Part shown: piece by piece, positions 16,786 through 23,410 of the stretch
Layout: the number at the start of each line of letters is the position of its first letter
Numbering within the stretch: the first letter of the stretch is position 1
From: Candidatus Omnitrophica bacterium CG11_big_fil_rev_8_21_14_0_20_64_10
GTDB taxonomy: Bacteria; Omnitrophota; Gorgyraeia; 1-14-0-20-64-10
Assembly (NCBI GenBank): GCA_002787095.1
Contig: PCVW01000069.1
Coordinates: 12,611-53,246 of the forward strand
Length of the DNA: 40,636 nucleotides
Direction of reading: 5' to 3'
The notes under the pieces: model-generated
Databases searched by the model: none
Seen by the model: the letters and a program-made list of their open reading frames with translations, nothing else
Told to the model about the DNA's origin: nothing
Made by a program: the position numbers and the translations under genes

Positions 16786-17336
16786 GGTTTGACCTCCAGG
16801 ATCGTCTCAATCTCCATCGCCGGAGGCAACCCTTGGTGCTCATGGACCGTCCCGGAAACTTTCACCAGGGTGCGGCTCGACTGCCAGCCGGCGAGGCGGC
16901 GTTCCAGGGCCGGATCCCCAATCGTGTGTTCAGGTGTCAGGGTGGTCTTGCTCTCCTCCTTGAACAGGAGGAACTGCTGGCCGGTCCCGCGTGTCTCCAG
17001 CACCGGATGGTCTTCCCACTGTGCAACCGTTCCAATGGCGGTCAGCCGGATCGCCCTTAAGGTGAAACCGGTGTCCGCCACGGCCTGTCGGAATTGGGCA
17101 AGATCGACTGATTGCCCTGGTTTGACTCCCATTCGGACAACGCCCTCTTTGTAGTTCGTCTGAAGGGAGCCTGCGGCCCCGAGCTTCTTGAGCGGCTTCT
17201 CGATGTTGAACACGCAGAACGGGCAGGATAGCCCGTCGATGCGAAGCTCCACCTCCGTCACTTCGGCCCATGCGGTCTGCCCTCCCATGTCCAAGAGGGT
17301 TGTCAGGAACCCGATGAGAAGCAGTTTTCTCAGCAT
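16782..17336 (-). CDS. exported heavy-metal-associated (HMA) domain protein
   Basis: This is a 184-residue protein with a signal peptide (residues 1-24, ending AWA). An HMA metal-binding domain follows, with GLSCPFCVFNIEKPL: Cys38-x-x-Cys41, like MerP and CopZ. Residues after about 95 form a second, unrecognised region (VAQWEDHPVLETRG, TLVKVSGTVHEHQG) that is not part of MerP. The start is supported by GAGAGGAGGTGA upstream. It takes the place of MerP in this mer-like operon and probably binds Hg(II), Cu(I) or another thiophilic ion in the periplasm for delivery to MerT. The extra domain makes it about twice the size of MerP. Confidence 0.85.
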   Translation of the reverse strand: MLRKLLLIGFLTTLLDMGGQTAWAEVTEVELRIDGLSCPFCVFNIEKPLKKLGAAGSLQTNYKEGVVRMGVKPGQSVDLAQFRQAVADTGFTLRAIRLTAIGTVAQWEDHPVLETRGTGQQFLLFKEESKTTLTPEHTIGDPALERRLAGWQSSRTLVKVSGTVHEHQGLPPAMEIETILEVKP

Positions 17337-17342
17337 TGAATG

Positions 17343-17813
17343 TCACCTCCTCTCTTTTGCTTTTTGGACGGCCCCCGTGACATTCCCCAGGCAGCAGGAA
17401 CCTTGTGGATTAGTGATTTCACAGTAGCAGTTACCGGCCTTCACCTGCGCCTTGATCTGTTCAACCACCGTGCTTTTGCCGGTTACCTGAATCTCAGCGC
17501 GGATCTTCTCAGGCGTCCAGCCAAAACAGTAACAGACGGGCGCTGAAGGATCGGCGGGCTCTTTGAGCCCGACCTTTACCGCCAGATCTTCTTCTCGGAA
17601 CAAGATCTCTCCAGGCCGGAAGTAGATCACGTCACAGGCGGGGGTCCGGCAAAAGCAGAACTCCTCCTGGTTCGGGATGTGCGGGCGGGCTTCCGGTTTC
17701 AGCAAGGCGCCCAAGGTGATCCGCTTGACCGGCTTGCCCAGGGCCCCGCATGCAGGGCATTTCGCTGGACCGCAGATCGTGGGGGGATGAAATTCGCAGC
17801 AGGCCTCGCTCAC
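17343..17813 (-). CDS. CopZ-like iron-sulfur metallochaperone
   Basis: This is a 156-residue cysteine-rich protein. The GTG at 17813 is used because it overlaps the MerT TGA (GTGA); the frame is open upstream only in the shadow of MerT. The N-terminal half has a zinc-binding-like pattern (ICGPAKCPACG, FCFCRTPACD). The C-terminal half carries VCYCFGWTPEKIRAEI and NCYCEITNPQGSCCLG, matching the (2Fe-2S)-binding BFD-like fold of Archaeoglobus-type CopZ. These proteins are thought to bind and possibly reduce metal ions in the cytoplasm. Its place behind MerT suggests it accepts the imported ion. Mercury versus copper specificity cannot be decided. Confidence 0.85.
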   Translation of the reverse strand: MSEACCEFHPPTICGPAKCPACGALGKPVKRITLGALLKPEARPHIPNQEEFCFCRTPACDVIYFRPGEILFREEDLAVKVGLKEPADPSAPVCYCFGWTPEKIRAEIQVTGKSTVVEQIKAQVKAGNCYCEITNPQGSCCLGNVTGAVQKAKERR

Positions 17814-18160
17814 GGTTGCCTCGGGCAGGAGATGGTGCAGGCGGCCTGCGTCGCCAGTGGCCACAGGTGCAGGAGGGCGAAGCCCGCCACCACGGCTGAG
17901 GCCACCGACAGGACAGCCAAAGTAGCTACCCCACCGGCCATCCGGCATCGCGCCGTCCTGCAACGCCTGGCCTCTGCGACATACCGCCGCCACCCGAACG
18001 TCAGCAGAACGGCGGCCGCGGCCACCAGGAGCCCCGAAAAACGGGTAAAGAAGACGCTGACGCCCAGCCCCCCGAGCCCGATGGCTGCGAGGGCTGCCGG
18101 GCCCAGGCAACAGGCCGACGCGGTGAGGGCTGAACCGATCCCCAGCTTCGCCGCGTTCAT
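17810..18160 (-). CDS. merT: MerT-like mercuric ion transporter
   Basis: This 116-residue inner-membrane protein has three hydrophobic segments. The first contains the vicinal cysteine pair of MerT (SACCLGPAALAAIGLGG, Cys17-Cys18). A cytoplasmic-loop pair follows (RRCRTARC, Cys67 and Cys72), comparable with the second MerT pair, and the C-terminus has CTISCP. MerT takes Hg(II) from periplasmic MerP and passes it inward. The gene lies 6 bases after the small Cys protein and overlaps the CopZ-like gene. No merA follows in this operon; the nearest MerA-like flavoprotein is at 7905 on the other strand. The ion transported here may not be only mercury. Confidence 0.88.
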   Translation of the reverse strand: MNAAKLGIGSALTASACCLGPAALAAIGLGGLGVSVFFTRFSGLLVAAAAVLLTFGWRRYVAEARRCRTARCRMAGGVATLAVLSVASAVVAGFALLHLWPLATQAACTISCPRQP

Positions 18161-18166
18161 GGTGGC

Positions 18167-18352
18167 TCAGAGTTTCTTCAGCTCGCCCGATTGGATCTTC
18201 TCAACGAGGGTGTTCCAGGCCTCCCGGTTCAGCGTGACCAGATTGCCCTCCTCGCCGATTGCCACTTCCTCCTTGGCGATATTGATCACGACCTCTGGAC
18301 AGGCCCCGCAGGCCGGGCAGAGAGATACCTGGAACTTCGGTTGCTGATTCAT
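18167..18352 (-). CDS. small CxxCxxC protein of the mer-like operon
   Basis: This is a 61-residue protein with an N-terminal CPACGAC motif (three cysteines within seven residues). A compact domain follows (VVINIAKEEVAIGEEGN, LNREAWNTLVEKIQSGE). Its ATG overlaps the MerR stop as ATGA, so translation is coupled to the regulator. I recognise no family. The cysteine motif suggests binding of a metal ion, perhaps as a cytoplasmic buffer or a partner of MerT and the CopZ-like protein. It has no signal peptide or membrane segment. Confidence 0.75.
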   Translation of the reverse strand: MNQQPKFQVSLCPACGACPEVVINIAKEEVAIGEEGNLVTLNREAWNTLVEKIQSGELKKL

Positions 18353-18786
18353 TTTGACGCCCCCTTTGCTTTCTTACCTTTTGCATTCCCCATAATCGTC
18401 GGACAGAGCGCTTTACCGGTAAGCCGGGTGCCAGGCCTCCGCGATCGGCTCAAGGCCGTGCGGATTCGGGATCGGACCGCGTTTAAATCAGAAATCTTTT
18501 GAGCCAACTCGGCCAACTTCGATTTCAGAACCTGCCGAACGTGCCCGCAGGGGCACGACCCCCGGTCTGAGAGATCCAGGATCTCCCGGATCTCGTCCAG
18601 TTTTAATCCCAGGTGTTGCGCCTTCTTGATGAACTGAATCCGCTCGGTAATCCCCGGCCCGTGCAATCGGTAGCCGGAGAATGTCCTCTTTGCTTTTGGG
18701 AGCAGCCCTTCTTTCTCGTAGAATCGGACTGTCCAGGCATCCACCTGTGCTTCCCGCGCGATCTGTCCCACAGTCAATCCGTTCAT
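18349..18786 (-). CDS. MerR-family metal-responsive regulator
   Basis: This is a 145-residue MerR-family protein. The N-terminal winged HTH reads TVGQIAREAQVDAWTVRFYEKEGLLP, followed by the dimerisation helix. Cysteines at 78, 80 and 128 (SCPCGH, LCPTI) are placed like the metal-binding cysteines of MerR-type sensors, though not identical to the C79/C114/C123 set of Tn501 MerR. The C-terminus is Lys-rich. AGGAGGGGAAGGG precedes the ATG. It is the first gene of the minus-strand operon, so it probably activates its own operon from the long-spacer promoter at 18807-18838 when metal is bound. Confidence 0.9.
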   Translation of the reverse strand: MNGLTVGQIAREAQVDAWTVRFYEKEGLLPKAKRTFSGYRLHGPGITERIQFIKKAQHLGLKLDEIREILDLSDRGSCPCGHVRQVLKSKLAELAQKISDLNAVRSRIRTALSRSRRPGTRLTGKALCPTIMGNAKGKKAKGASK

Positions 18787-18806
18787 TCCCTTCCCCTCCT
18801 ACAAGG

Positions 18807-18838
18807 AGTATACACCTTAGAGTTAGCTCTAAGGTCAA
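18807..18838 (-). promoter_or_regulatory. MerR-type promoter with 20-bp spacer and operator dyad
   Basis: On the minus strand, TTGACC (18838-18833) and TATACT (18812-18807) are 20 bases apart, the over-long spacing typical of MerR-activated promoters. The perfect dyad CCTTAGAG-TTAG-CTCTAAGG (18815-18834) fills the spacer. It drives merR and the five genes behind it. A MerR-type protein is encoded immediately downstream, so operator and regulator match. Confidence 0.88.
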
Positions 18839-18876
18839 GGGGGATTTTAGGCCTCCATGAATGACCCTTCGGGCCA

Positions 18877-18923
18877 TTGACAATCCGAAGTTCAGTATGT
18901 ATTATTAGCAGTATGGCTAATAA
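18877..18923 (+). promoter_or_regulatory. abiE promoter with palindrome across -10 box and start codon
   Basis: TTGACA (18877-18882) and TATTAT (18900-18905) are separated by 17 bases, a near-consensus promoter. The perfect 8-bp inverted repeat TTATTAGC (18902-18909) / GCTAATAA (18916-18923) spans the -10 box and the ATG at 18913. Transcription should start within a base or two of that ATG, so the mRNA is probably leaderless. AbiEi antitoxins are known to repress their own promoter through inverted repeats; this palindrome is the obvious candidate operator. Confidence 0.75.
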
Positions 18924-19512
18924 AGTGAATTTGATAGAAGTTGAGCACGCCATCCGGAAGCGTGGGCTCCGATTGTTCAGCCCTTTGGAGCTCCAGCGTA
19001 TTCTGGGCATTTCTGCCATCGCGGCGCGCTTTCTTGTGCATCGCTATGCCAAGCGAGGAGTGTTCCTCAAACTTCGGAATGGGCTCTATTGCCTGGCGGA
19101 TCAGCCCCCGTCAGAACTGGTCCTTGCTAATCGGCTCTACGAGCCGTCGTACATCTCGTTCGAATTCGCCTTGTCGCATCACCACCTGATCCCGGAGGCT
19201 GCCTACGTGATCACCTCGGCGACCACACGTCCTACGCGGGCGTTGACGGCACTCGGCAAGACATTTGAATACCATCGGCTGAAGAAGTCGGTGTTTACCG
19301 GTTATGAACCGGTAAAGATGGGGGCGGAAACTGTCCTCATGGCTGTGCCGGAAAAAGCTGTGATCGACACGTTGTACTTTGCAGACTTACGGAAGAAAGA
19401 GTTGAACGACCGGCTTGACCTGCGGACTCTCAGCGGGAAACGGCTGCGGTCCTATGCTCAGCTATTTGAGCGCCCCTCTTTGCTTCAGCTTCTCAAGAAG
19501 GTGATGGGGTGA
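18913..19512 (+). CDS. abiEi: AbiEi-family antitoxin and autorepressor
   Basis: This is a 199-residue protein of the AbiEi (type IV antitoxin/transcriptional regulator) family. An N-terminal winged HTH (FSPLELQRILGISAIAARFLVHRYAKRG, residues about 23-50, with GVFLKLRNGLYCLAD) is followed by the C-terminal antitoxin domain (SYISFEFALSHHHLIPEA, VPEKAVIDTLYF). ATG 18913 is chosen by homology and because it sits at the predicted transcription start; no Shine-Dalgarno site precedes it. Its TGA overlaps the GTG of the toxin gene. It should repress the promoter and counter the AbiEii nucleotidyltransferase. Such pairs act in phage defence by abortive infection and in stabilising mobile DNA. Confidence 0.9.
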   Translation: MANKVNLIEVEHAIRKRGLRLFSPLELQRILGISAIAARFLVHRYAKRGVFLKLRNGLYCLADQPPSELVLANRLYEPSYISFEFALSHHHLIPEAAYVITSATTRPTRALTALGKTFEYHRLKKSVFTGYEPVKMGAETVLMAVPEKAVIDTLYFADLRKKELNDRLDLRTLSGKRLRSYAQLFERPSLLQLLKKVMG

Positions 19513-20237
19513 TTACTGTCGAGACGATCCAGAAGCTGGCCACACAGCACCAAACGACGGCCATCAACATCGCCCGAGAGTACTGCCAGCACCTGTTCTT
19601 GTCGGCGTTCTATCAACGCCATGCGGCTGACCGGGTGCTCTTTAAAGGGGGGACGGCGCTTCGCATCATCTACGGCAGCCCACGATTCTCCGAGGACTTG
19701 GACTTCTCTGGGTTTGGGATCCGAAAGCCAGCGATCGAGGAGCTCATCACGGATACCTTGAGCGCTGTCGAGCGGGTCGGCGTATCCATTGACATTGAAG
19801 AGGCCAAGGCAACCAGCGGAGGGTATTTGGGGATCATCCATTACCGGTTCGAGGATTACCGGGTTGAGATCCGATTGGAAATCTCCCTGCGGGATCGGGG
19901 GACGGTGAAGCCGGAGACGGCGCTGATTGCCGGGGATTTCCTGCCGGCCTACACGTTGCTGCACCTGCCGCAGGAACTGCTGGTAGAGGAAAAGCTCAAA
20001 GCCCTGCTGGACCGCGCCAAGCCGAGAGACTTCTACGACCTCTACTTCATCCTGCGCAAGGGGCTTTTGCCTCAGCGGGATCGCCGGATTCTCAAAGAGG
20101 TTCTGACGCGGCTTCAAGCGATGAAATCGGAATCGCTTCAGGAGTTGAAACTGTTCCTGCCGCGAGACCAGCAGGCAATCGCCAAGGATTTCAAAGGGAC
20201 CCTGGAACGGGAACTGCGGCGCTATCTGGGCAAATAG
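19509..20237 (+). CDS. abiEii: AbiEii nucleotidyltransferase toxin
   Basis: This is a 242-residue protein of the AbiEii/MenT-like nucleotidyltransferase family. Visible motifs are FKGGTALR (45-52), the metal-binding SEDLDF (61-66) and the conserved VEEKLKALLDRAKPRDFYDLYFI near the C-terminal helical part. These toxins bind GTP or CTP and block growth, in some relatives by modifying tRNA. The GTG start overlaps the antitoxin stop, the standard arrangement. A tRNA gene lies only 43 bases downstream, which is a positional curiosity rather than evidence for a target. The full length and intact motifs suggest an active module. Confidence 0.92.
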   Translation: MITVETIQKLATQHQTTAINIAREYCQHLFLSAFYQRHAADRVLFKGGTALRIIYGSPRFSEDLDFSGFGIRKPAIEELITDTLSAVERVGVSIDIEEAKATSGGYLGIIHYRFEDYRVEIRLEISLRDRGTVKPETALIAGDFLPAYTLLHLPQELLVEEKLKALLDRAKPRDFYDLYFILRKGLLPQRDRRILKEVLTRLQAMKSESLQELKLFLPRDQQAIAKDFKGTLERELRRYLGK

Positions 20238-20241
20238 GACA

Positions 20242-20271
20242 CTGACAAACCGCATGCCAAACGGCTATAAT
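20242..20271 (+). promoter_or_regulatory. promoter of tRNA-Thr
   Basis: CTGACA (20242-20247) and a consensus TATAAT (20266-20271) stand 18 bases apart, with the tRNA beginning 9 bases after the -10 box. Transcription would start close to the mature 5' end. Confidence 0.7.
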
Positions 20272-20280
20272 TCTCACAAC

Positions 20281-20352
20281 GCCGGCGTAGCTCAATGGTA
20301 GAGCACCGCTTTCGTAAAGCGGGGGTTGGAGGTTCAATCCCTCTCGCCGGCT
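20281..20352 (+). tRNA. tRNA-Thr (anticodon CGT)
   Basis: These 72 bases fold into a full cloverleaf. The acceptor stem is GCCGGCG/CGCCGGC, the D stem GCTC/GAGC, the anticodon stem CCGCT/AGCGG with loop TTCGTAA, and the T arm GGAGG-TTCAATC-CCTCT. CCA is not encoded. The 3' end is followed directly by a genomic-island-like stretch, making the gene a candidate integration target for the element with an integrase at 23411. I could not find a second copy of its 3' end within the window. Confidence 0.95.
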
Positions 20353-20800
20353 TAAGCTTCTTTCGTCGTGCTAACAAGGTGCTAACAGAACAGGCCGAAC
20401 CGGCGTGAACCAGGGTGAAGCAAGGGCAAGATGGGATCGGCGCATGTCCTACCCACGTCAACGATTAGGGAACAAGGGCAATCAGGACGGAAACACCGAG
20501 GGGATTTCGTAATGAGCGGGTCATGCCGGCGGATTCTCTCCCCGACATGGCCCCTTCTCTTGCCCCCTCAATCGGTTAGGACATTCTCGCCTCCACGCCC
20601 AGTTGGCCATCCTGGCTCCGTGCTAACACGGTGCTAACAGAATTTTCCAAGGCCGGGAACTGCGCAAACTATCCAATCCCGGCAATAGGAGTGCGACGGA
20701 GCGGTAGCCTCTGGCTTTGAATGAGTTACGTTGATCGCGGTTGGCTGGCGGCATTGCCGAAATCCAAATGATTTCGGAAAAAATGAGGAGGTGAGGGGCG
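20353..20800. other. 448-base gene-free stretch between tRNA-Thr and the first island gene
   Basis: No convincing gene is visible here. Its main content is the pair of nearly identical 24-base direct repeats listed separately (20367-20390 and 20619-20642). Short open frames lack ribosome sites and homology. The position directly behind a tRNA and ahead of mobile-element genes fits the attachment-site flank of an integrated element. Confidence 0.6.
20367..20642 (+). repeat. two 24-base direct repeats, each with tandem GTGCTAACA sites
   Basis: Positions 20367-20390 and 20619-20642 are identical at 23 of 24 bases. Each contains two GTGCTAACA copies exactly 11 bases apart (starts 20368/20379 and 20620/20631), so one helical turn separates them, and both end in GAA. 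This resembles arm-type binding sites of tyrosine recombinases or excisionase sites near an attachment site. No further copies were seen in the window. Confidence 0.6.
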
Positions 20801-21427
20801 TTGTGGAAGAAGCGAACGGTTGAAGAATCCTACGGCCTGAGCATCTTCGACCTCAAGAAGGGTCGGCTGCTGGAAAAAGAGGCCGGCGACTGGTGGAGCC
20901 GGAAATCCAACGGATTGACCCTTCTTTGCACGCAGGTAGCGATCAATCGGCCGCTCTGGCCAACGACCCTGATCATCAATGCTACGCTGACCGATGCCCT
21001 GGGCAGGGAACATCCTTTTGAAAGACGCGAAGTCCAAATGACGTCCACACCCTGCCGGTTTGGAAACCAACGCTGGTGGTTTGTCTGCCCGGGGAAACGT
21101 TGCGGCCGTCGAGTAGCGAAGCTTTACCTCCCGCCCGGGCAGAACCAATACTTGTGCCGGCACTGCCATGAGCTGACCTACGAAGCCCGCCAAGGACACA
21201 GGGACGGCATGGATACCGCCAGAAGGTATGCTCGTTACCGTAAACGGTGGGAAGCCGCCCGCACAACCCGGCAGAAAATGGAGTGGTCTCTCAAGCTCTT
21301 CCAGGCCCTGGATGGTTTGCAAGCTTACCAACGCGCTTATCACCAACGCGCCATGGAGCGGATCGCCCGCCTGAAGAAAGCCGCCGGTATCAAGGGCGAG
21401 CCGGACATCTCCTCCACCAAGCTCTGA
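20801..21427 (+). CDS. zinc-ribbon hypothetical protein of mobile elements
   Basis: This is a 208-residue protein with a TTG start following AGGAGG. It opens with RTVEESYGLSIFDLKKG, then a middle beta-rich region and a zinc-ribbon-like pattern (VCPGKRCGRRVAKLYLPPG, CRHCHELTYEARQ) with two cysteine pairs near residues 97-102 and 120-123. The C-terminal third is a basic helical region (RRYARYRKRWEAAR). Proteins with this pattern recur in bacterial accessory DNA, but I know of no assigned function. Nucleic-acid binding is plausible from the zinc ribbon and basic helices. It is the first gene of the tRNA-associated island. Confidence 0.75.
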   Translation: MWKKRTVEESYGLSIFDLKKGRLLEKEAGDWWSRKSNGLTLLCTQVAINRPLWPTTLIINATLTDALGREHPFERREVQMTSTPCRFGNQRWWFVCPGKRCGRRVAKLYLPPGQNQYLCRHCHELTYEARQGHRDGMDTARRYARYRKRWEAARTTRQKMEWSLKLFQALDGLQAYQRAYHQRAMERIARLKKAAGIKGEPDISSTKL

Positions 21428-21481
21428 GACTCCGCACCTCGGGAAGACGCGCTTACCTGTTTCCTTGGTTTCCGAAGTACA

Positions 21482-22165
21482 ATGGACAGCAGAATGGAAA
21501 AGGGTATACCGCTGGAGGATCCGGGGGATTACCTTCTGGATCCGGTTTTGGCCGAGGTCAAGCATCGCCGCAGGCGGCTGCGAGCCGAGATGTTAGGTAT
21601 CCCGCTGATCAAGGGCATCTCGGATCCGGATGAAGAGACCCCTCCGCATGGCTCTGCTTCCAGGGCCGGTGGAAAAACCGGAAAGAGATCTGGCCGCCGA
21701 GCGGCTGCTCCGAAAAGAAAGAGAGGGTCTTCCAGCGAATTCTGCGACGCGACCTTTGAGCTCTTCAACGGCCGGAACAACCCGTACTTCAGGGTGACCG
21801 GGGGCTCAAGAAGGCGGGCCAAGCACGTGGGGCCCTCCCAATACAAGATTCTACTCCGCTTGGCCCAGCAGATGCGTCAGGATGGCCGCAGGCGGGGTAT
21901 CCCTGACGATCGGTGGGGATACGTGGAGCGGGCGGAGCTGATCGGCCTGATTGCCGACCGCTCCGGCCTTGAAGGAAACGCCGAGGGGAATTTCAAGACC
22001 ATCCTCTTTCGGCTCCGAAAGAACCTCGTCCCAGCCATCCGAGCGGTAGGAGGAAAGGCCGAGGAGCGTTTCATCATTCAGAACGCCGCCCCTTCCTGGG
22101 CCGAGAAGCGCAGTCTCTACCGCCTGACCATCCGCCCGGAGAACATCGAGCTCCCCCGCTCCTGA
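21482..22165 (+). CDS. hypothetical basic protein of the island
   Basis: This is a 227-residue protein of no recognised family. The first 40 residues are acidic to mixed. Residues about 55-85 are a Lys/Arg/Ser/Gly-rich linker (GKTGKRSGRRAAAPKRKRG). The C-terminal part (RAKHVGPSQYKILLRLAQQM, YVERAELIGLIADRSG, FKTILFRLRKNLVPAIRAVGG) is helical and could form a winged-helix DNA-binding domain. No clear Shine-Dalgarno site precedes ATG 21482; ATG 21494 is an alternative. It lies between the zinc-ribbon gene and the HTH genes, and a replication or regulatory role is conceivable but unproven. Confidence 0.65.
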   Translation: MDSRMEKGIPLEDPGDYLLDPVLAEVKHRRRRLRAEMLGIPLIKGISDPDEETPPHGSASRAGGKTGKRSGRRAAAPKRKRGSSSEFCDATFELFNGRNNPYFRVTGGSRRRAKHVGPSQYKILLRLAQQMRQDGRRRGIPDDRWGYVERAELIGLIADRSGLEGNAEGNFKTILFRLRKNLVPAIRAVGGKAEERFIIQNAAPSWAEKRSLYRLTIRPENIELPRS

Positions 22166-22385
22166 AGCTTTCCCGGCACCCGAAAATCCACATTCCTCTG
22201 TAGGCGGTTACCCCAGAGCGTCCTGCTCCATCACGTATTCTCAGTCTGCTCGCGCAAGCCCCTGCCGAGAAAGGGTCTCTCCGGTTACACCCTCCCGTCG
22301 GGCAGAGCGCGTAACCCAGTGAGACTGGGTTACTCTGCCTTTCGTCGCCTAAACTGGGATCAAAATCACGAAAGGGGGAAATCCT
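22166..22385. other. 220-base intergenic stretch with a long hairpin
   Basis: This gap holds a perfect 10-bp inverted repeat GTAACCCAGT-GAG-ACTGGGTTAC (22311-22333). An outer GGCAGA (22301-22306) / TCTGCC (22334-22339) extends it past a four-base bulge. GGTTAC also occurs nearby, around 22205 and 22282. The stretch ends at the strong ribosome site of the HTH gene at 22386. It may be an operator, an origin-type hairpin or an mRNA leader. Confidence 0.5.
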
Positions 22386-22625
22386 ATGGCCAAAGCAAAT
22401 TGGACAACCGAAAACACGGCGCCAACACCTGGCCCGACGGTTCTGACGAGCGGTGAGTTGGCGGAAGTTTTGGGCATCCGGCACCACCAGTTGGTCTATC
22501 TGATCGAGACGAAGCAGATTCCGCCGCCGCGCAAGACCCTTTTGGGCCGTCGCCTGTTTTATCTGCAAGAAGATTTAGCGGTGATTCAGGAGCGGCTACG
22601 AACCAGGGCTGCCCGGAAGGCCTGA
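22386..22625 (+). CDS. helix-turn-helix (excisionase/MerR-fold) protein
   Basis: This is a 79-residue protein with ATG after AAAGGGGGAAA. Residues about 20-70 form a MerR/excisionase-type winged HTH (TSGELAEVLGIRHHQLVYLIETKQIPPPRKTL, LGRRLFYLQEDLAVIQERL), followed by a basic tail. Such small proteins act as recombination directionality factors or local repressors in integrative elements. Its TGA overlaps the ATG of the next gene. The conserved hairpin at 22301-22339 just upstream is a possible binding site. Confidence 0.8.
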   Translation: MAKANWTTENTAPTPGPTVLTSGELAEVLGIRHHQLVYLIETKQIPPPRKTLLGRRLFYLQEDLAVIQERLRTRAARKA

Positions 22626-22954
22626 TGTCTTGGGGTAGGCGTCGGCAGCGGCCTAAGAGCCCGCCGTTCGTCATGGTCCAGAAGGCGATGCTCCGCAGCC
22701 CAGAGTGGAAGGCGCTGACCAACAGCGAGCGGATCGTCTGGATCCACCTGAAGGCTGATTTCCGTGGACATAACGAGAGTTCGCTTCGTCTTAGCTACGT
22801 CTCGTTGAAGGGGATCATGGCGCCGGCTACCGCCTCGAAGGCTTTCAAGGGATTGGAGAAAAAGGGTTGGATCGAAAAGACGAAGCACGGCGGGATGTTC
22901 AGATACTACTGCACCTATCGACTGACAGGACCTTTTTCAAAGCTTCCAGGATAG
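22625..22954 (+). CDS. winged-helix-like hypothetical protein of the island
   Basis: This is a 109-residue protein whose ATG overlaps the preceding TGA. After a basic N-terminus it reads like a replication-initiator or phage-type winged helix: FVMVQKAMLRSPEWKALTNSERIVWIHLK, LRLSYVSLKGIMAPATASKAFKGLEKKGWIEKTKHGG. The last part matches an HTH recognition helix plus wing. Similar small proteins in mobile elements bind DNA, but the family is not certain. It is translationally coupled to the HTH gene, so the two probably work together in controlling the element. Confidence 0.7.
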   Translation: MSWGRRRQRPKSPPFVMVQKAMLRSPEWKALTNSERIVWIHLKADFRGHNESSLRLSYVSLKGIMAPATASKAFKGLEKKGWIEKTKHGGMFRYYCTYRLTGPFSKLPG

Positions 22955-22991
22955 ACGAAAGGCGACAGAGGCATGGAGAATCTAAAAAGGG

Positions 22992-23116
22992 TTCAGAATC
23001 TGAAGCGTCGCTCCGACGACGGCCGTGCTCATGACGGTTCAGTTTCTGAAGTGTCAGCCCGCTTTGGACTGGGTGGATCGCTTCAGATTATGAAGTGTTA
23101 CGTTTCAGAAACTGTA
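22992..23116. repeat. four phased palindromic TTCAG-N3-CTGAA sites upstream of the AlpA-like gene
   Basis: In the 181-base gap before the AlpA-like gene, TTCAG-N3-CTGAA-type palindromes occur at 22992-23004, 23038-23050, 23082-23094 (one mismatch) and 23104-23116 (one mismatch). Start-to-start distances are 46, 44 and 22 bases, roughly multiples of two helical turns, so all sites face the same side. Flanks extend the right arm as GYGTYR. A fifth copy lies behind the integrase. This looks like a cooperative operator or recombination-site array. Confidence 0.75.
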
Positions 23117-23135
23117 GTTGAGGTCTGCGATTTCC

Positions 23136-23327
23136 ATGGAAAAACCCGCAGCACCTGTTGAAAAGCTGGTGGACGTCCGGGAGATGTCCCGGATCCTGAA
23201 CGTGCCGGTCTCTTGGCTGTACGAGCGGACCCGGCTGGGGACAATCCCGTGCATCCGGATCGGCAAGTACGTCCGGTTCGAGCCGCTGGAGGTACTGGCG
23301 TTCTTCCGGAAGCAAAGGGCCGAATGA
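23136..23327 (+). CDS. AlpA/excisionase-like HTH protein
   Basis: This is a 63-residue MerR-fold HTH protein (EKLVDVREMSRILNVPVSWLYERTR, GTIPCIRIGKYVRFEPLEV), typical of AlpA and excisionase-like factors. ATG 23136 is preferred; a TTG at 23118 would add six residues, and GAGG lies 12 bases before the ATG. It sits directly behind the four-site palindrome array and 83 bases ahead of the integrase gene, the usual place for a recombination directionality factor or integrase activator. It is paralogous in fold to the HTH protein at 22386. Confidence 0.85.
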   Translation: MEKPAAPVEKLVDVREMSRILNVPVSWLYERTRLGTIPCIRIGKYVRFEPLEVLAFFRKQRAE

Positions 23328-23410
23328 ATAAGCCGACGGTGGCAACACCTTTTCTGCTTGATAAATTCCGACATTTCCGGCTCTCTCTCCCTGGAAGGAG
23401 GGAGTAGACC

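Noticed and set aside
22992..23116. CRISPR array
   Set aside because: The repeated units are short palindromes with unequal spacing and no unique 30-40 base spacers, and no cas genes are nearby.
22973..23161. Small gene across the palindrome array
   Set aside because: The frame has no ribosome site or homology, and its sequence is dominated by the repeated palindromes.
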